Below are positions 23,106-24,478 of a DNA stretch of 24,478 bases, one piece after another; position 1 is the first letter of the stretch, and every line of letters begins with the position of its first letter. Source of the stretch: an uncultured Alphaproteobacteria bacterium (GTDB taxonomy: Bacteria; Pseudomonadota; Alphaproteobacteria; CAAHEQ01; UBA3637). Location: positions 1-24,478 of the forward strand of contig CANREI010000012.1 of the NCBI GenBank assembly GCA_947629595.1. The letters run 5' to 3'. Position numbers and translations under genes: made by a program. The notes below the pieces were generated by a model. That model was not told where the DNA came from and made no database searches. It saw only the letters and a program-made list of their open reading frames with translations.

Positions 23106-24085
23106 TCGTCATACTCTTTTTCTAAATCGGGAAACAAAATGCGTTTCAACACGCTGCCGATAAAGCGAAACGTTAAGCGCGTCGGCGCCGTATGAGCCAG
23201 CGGTTCCAGCATTAAAAAGTCGTGAATGGTGCCGTTTATGCGAACGGAAACGGCATTCACGCCGGCATCGGAGAGCTTACGGGCATAAGTTTCGCCGTCA
23301 TCGCGCGCGGGATCATTTTCGGCGGTAATGATAAGCGTTTCGGGCAATCCTTTCAATTCATTTTCGGGAATCAACAACGGACTGACCATTGCCTGATTCC
23401 GCAAGGAAATATCGGGCAAATAATTTTCCCAAAACCAACGCATGGTCGCTTTTGTCATCCACGGACCCCGACAAAACGTTTCATAAGAATCCATATTCAC
23501 ATTTGCATCCAATGAGGGATATAATAAAAGCTGATAATTGATGAAAACACCTTGTTTTCGGGCATAATTTGTTAAAACGGCAGCCATGGCGGCACCGGTT
23601 CCGTCTCCGGCAATTACAACTTTATAGGGATCCACCCGATAAATGCCGGGATTGTTTAAAATATGATTAAATGCCGTCCACAATTCTTCCAGCTGTGTGG
23701 GAAAACGTGCCGTCGGAACAGACGTATATTCGGGAAAAATAACGGCAGCGCCTGTTTCTTTCGCCAACTTTCGCAACAAGCGATCGTATGTCATGGCATC
23801 GCCCGTCACCCAACCGCCGCCGTGAACGTAAAAAATAATCGGCAGCGAATTTGTTTCTTCGGTTTTACGAACAATCCGCACGGGAATGAATCCTTTGGCA
23901 GAAACGGGGACGTCAAAATCGCTGCGAGACACATCATCTTTAAATGTTTGAGCGGATTGTATTTTTGAAATAAAAGCCCGTGCGGCTTCAAAGGTGTCAT
24001 CTTGCAGGGGGCGTTTGTCTTTCACGGAGTCGACAAATTCTTTAACGCCCAGTGTTAAATTCGGGTTTTCAAACGTTGCTTGCAT
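23102..24085 (-). CDS. HSL-family alpha/beta hydrolase fold protein lacking the nucleophile serine
   Basis: This 327-residue protein has the fold of hormone-sensitive-lipase-type esterases. The oxyanion motif HGGGW is at 88-92. The nucleophile elbow normally reads G-D-S-A-G, but here it is Gly160-Asp-Gly162-Thr-Gly164, so the serine is replaced by Gly (codon at 23600-23602). The other triad members are present: Asp258 in ENDPARDDG and His288 in GTIHDF. The rest of the fold looks intact, with no stop or frameshift. The enzyme is probably inactive as an ordinary serine esterase; Thr163 is not in the nucleophile position. It may bind a ligand or regulate a partner. An AAAGGA site precedes the start. 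It forms a two-gene unit with the small lipoprotein. Confidence 0.85.
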   Translation of the reverse strand: MQATFENPNLTLGVKEFVDSVKDKRPLQDDTFEAARAFISKIQSAQTFKDDVSRSDFDVPVSAKGFIPVRIVRKTEETNSLPIIFYVHGGGWVTGDAMTYDRLLRKLAKETGAAVIFPEYTSVPTARFPTQLEELWTAFNHILNNPGIYRVDPYKVVIAGDGTGAAMAAVLTNYARKQGVFINYQLLLYPSLDANVNMDSYETFCRGPWMTKATMRWFWENYLPDISLRNQAMVSPLLIPENELKGLPETLIITAENDPARDDGETYARKLSDAGVNAVSVRINGTIHDFLMLEPLAHTAPTRLTFRFIGSVLKRILFPDLEKEYDE

Positions 24086-24210
24086 AAAAAATCCTTTCAG
24101 TAATGAGGGAACTATCCGAAAAAAAGTGTGAATTTACGGGCAAAAATGCAAGGAAACCGCGACTTTTGAACAAAAAAAAGCATAGATTGATATTTTCACT
24201 CAATTTTTTC

Positions 24211-24239
24211 TTGCCAAAACGAAAAAAAAAGAGTATAAA
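24211..24239 (+). promoter_or_regulatory. Promoter of tRNA-Ser
   Basis: TTGCCA (24211-24216) and TATAAA (24234-24239) are separated by 17 bp. The tRNA starts 12 bp after the -10, leaving a very short 5' leader. Confidence 0.7.
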
Positions 24240-24250
24240 GGCGTTTATCA

Positions 24251-24341
24251 GGATGGGTGGCCGAGTGGTTGAAGGCGCACGCCTGGAAAGTGTGTTTAGG
24301 TCTAAAGCCTAACGCGAGTTCGAATCTCGCCCCATCCGCCA
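24251..24341 (+). tRNA. tRNA-Ser, anticodon GGA
   Basis: The acceptor stem GGATGGG (24251-24257) pairs with CCCATCC (24331-24337), then G and an encoded CCA (to 24341). The D-arm region is GGCCGAGTGG-like. The anticodon loop CTGGAAA holds GGA at 24285-24287 on a 5-bp stem with one G-U pair. The long variable arm TTTAGGTCTAAAGCCTAAC marks a class II tRNA. The T-arm is GCGAG-TTCGAAT-CTCGC. It reads UCC and UCU codons. Confidence 0.95.
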
Positions 24342-24344
24342 TTA

Positions 24345-24369
24345 AAAAAGCCCCGTTTCGGGGCTTTTT
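24345..24369 (+). terminator. Intrinsic terminator of tRNA-Ser
   Basis: An 11-bp stem (24345-24355 with 24359-24369), GCCCCG core and TTT loop, is followed by a T run in the stem end. It begins 3 bp after the tRNA and is close to symmetric, so it can act on both strands. Confidence 0.85.
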
Positions 24370-24379
24370 AAATGACGGA

Positions 24380-24432
24380 GCGAGTTCGAACTCGCGTTGA
24401 GAGCGAGTTCGGAAACCTAAAAAAGGCGGATG
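24380..24432. repeat. tRNA-Ser-like fragments downstream of the tRNA
   Basis: GCGAGTTCGAACTCGC at 24380-24395 is a 16-bp perfect palindrome. The 14 bases 24385-24398 equal the reverse complement of the tRNA T-arm (24311-24324). GGCGGATG at 24425-24432 equals the reverse complement of the tRNA 3' end. The rest of the window to 24478 shows no gene. Confidence 0.5.
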
Positions 24433-24478
24433 AAAAGACGCCGGTTTTTTATTGACGACAGTCAAAAAAAATTTTTAG

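Noticed and set aside
24196..24465. Minus-strand open frame of 89 codons over tRNA-Ser
   Set aside because: It is the antisense of the tRNA and its terminator. Its A-R-F-E-L-A type sequence is a well-known artefact of antisense tRNA-Ser/Leu.

Overview
The window looks like a chromosomal piece of a low-GC, probably host-associated alphaproteobacterium. The evidence is the block rpsB-tsf / cdsA-rseP-bamA-ompH-lpxD-fabZ-lpxA-lpxI-lpxB, the use of LpxI rather than LpxH, an FzlA-like GST-fold gene, and several prepilin-like paralogues carrying a G-R-S-M-V-E-M-L-G cleavage motif. I recall this motif from uncultured gut Alphaproteobacteria, but no database was searched. Genus and species cannot be named.

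Layout. (1) 1-883: 3' part of a first cysteine-rich prepilin-like gene, then a bidirectional terminator. (2) 1118-3884, minus strand: a four-gene operon of lipoprotein, GT4 glycosyltransferase, small membrane protein and a short UDP-glucose-dehydrogenase-like protein. (3) 4021-14047, minus strand: ten tightly packed or overlapping genes for outer-membrane biogenesis (CdsA, RseP, BamA, OmpH/Skp, LpxD, FabZ, LpxA, LpxI, LpxB and an FzlA-like protein), led by a TTGACA promoter. (4) 14233-16211, minus strand: rpsB-tsf with a promoter, a leader that can fold into a pseudoknot, an intergenic hairpin and a terminator. (5) 16212-20640: an accessory island with two convergent prepilin-like genes, tandem repeats, six copies of a nested palindrome and a duplicated segment of about 174 bp. 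(6) 20753-22728, plus strand: an ankyrin-repeat protein and a small coiled-coil-like protein behind a near-consensus promoter. (7) 22725-24085, minus strand: a lipoprotein and an alpha/beta hydrolase lacking its nucleophile serine. (8) tRNA-Ser(GGA) with promoter and terminator, followed by a short region resembling tRNA fragments.

How the genes work together. The cdsA-lpxB block covers phospholipid precursor synthesis, lipid A synthesis, periplasmic chaperoning, outer-membrane protein insertion and intramembrane proteolysis, so it is one envelope-assembly unit. The usual alphaproteobacterial pyrH, frr, uppS and dxr are absent from it, and a terminator plus a new promoter sit at that junction. 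The prepilin-like genes share an N-terminal pilin part and differ in their C-terminal heads. Two of them share promoter architecture as well.

The best candidate for something undescribed is the island at 16.2-20.6 kb. The prepilin gene at 17180 lies between copies of a nested two-stem palindrome. Stem sequences differ between copies but mostly stay complementary, while the internal loops are similar, which suggests selection on a folded RNA or single-stranded DNA. Together with the long direct repeat around the gene and the modular pilin heads, this suggests a surface-protein cassette that is duplicated or exchanged. No recombinase or reverse transcriptase gene is visible here, so any mobility is inference.
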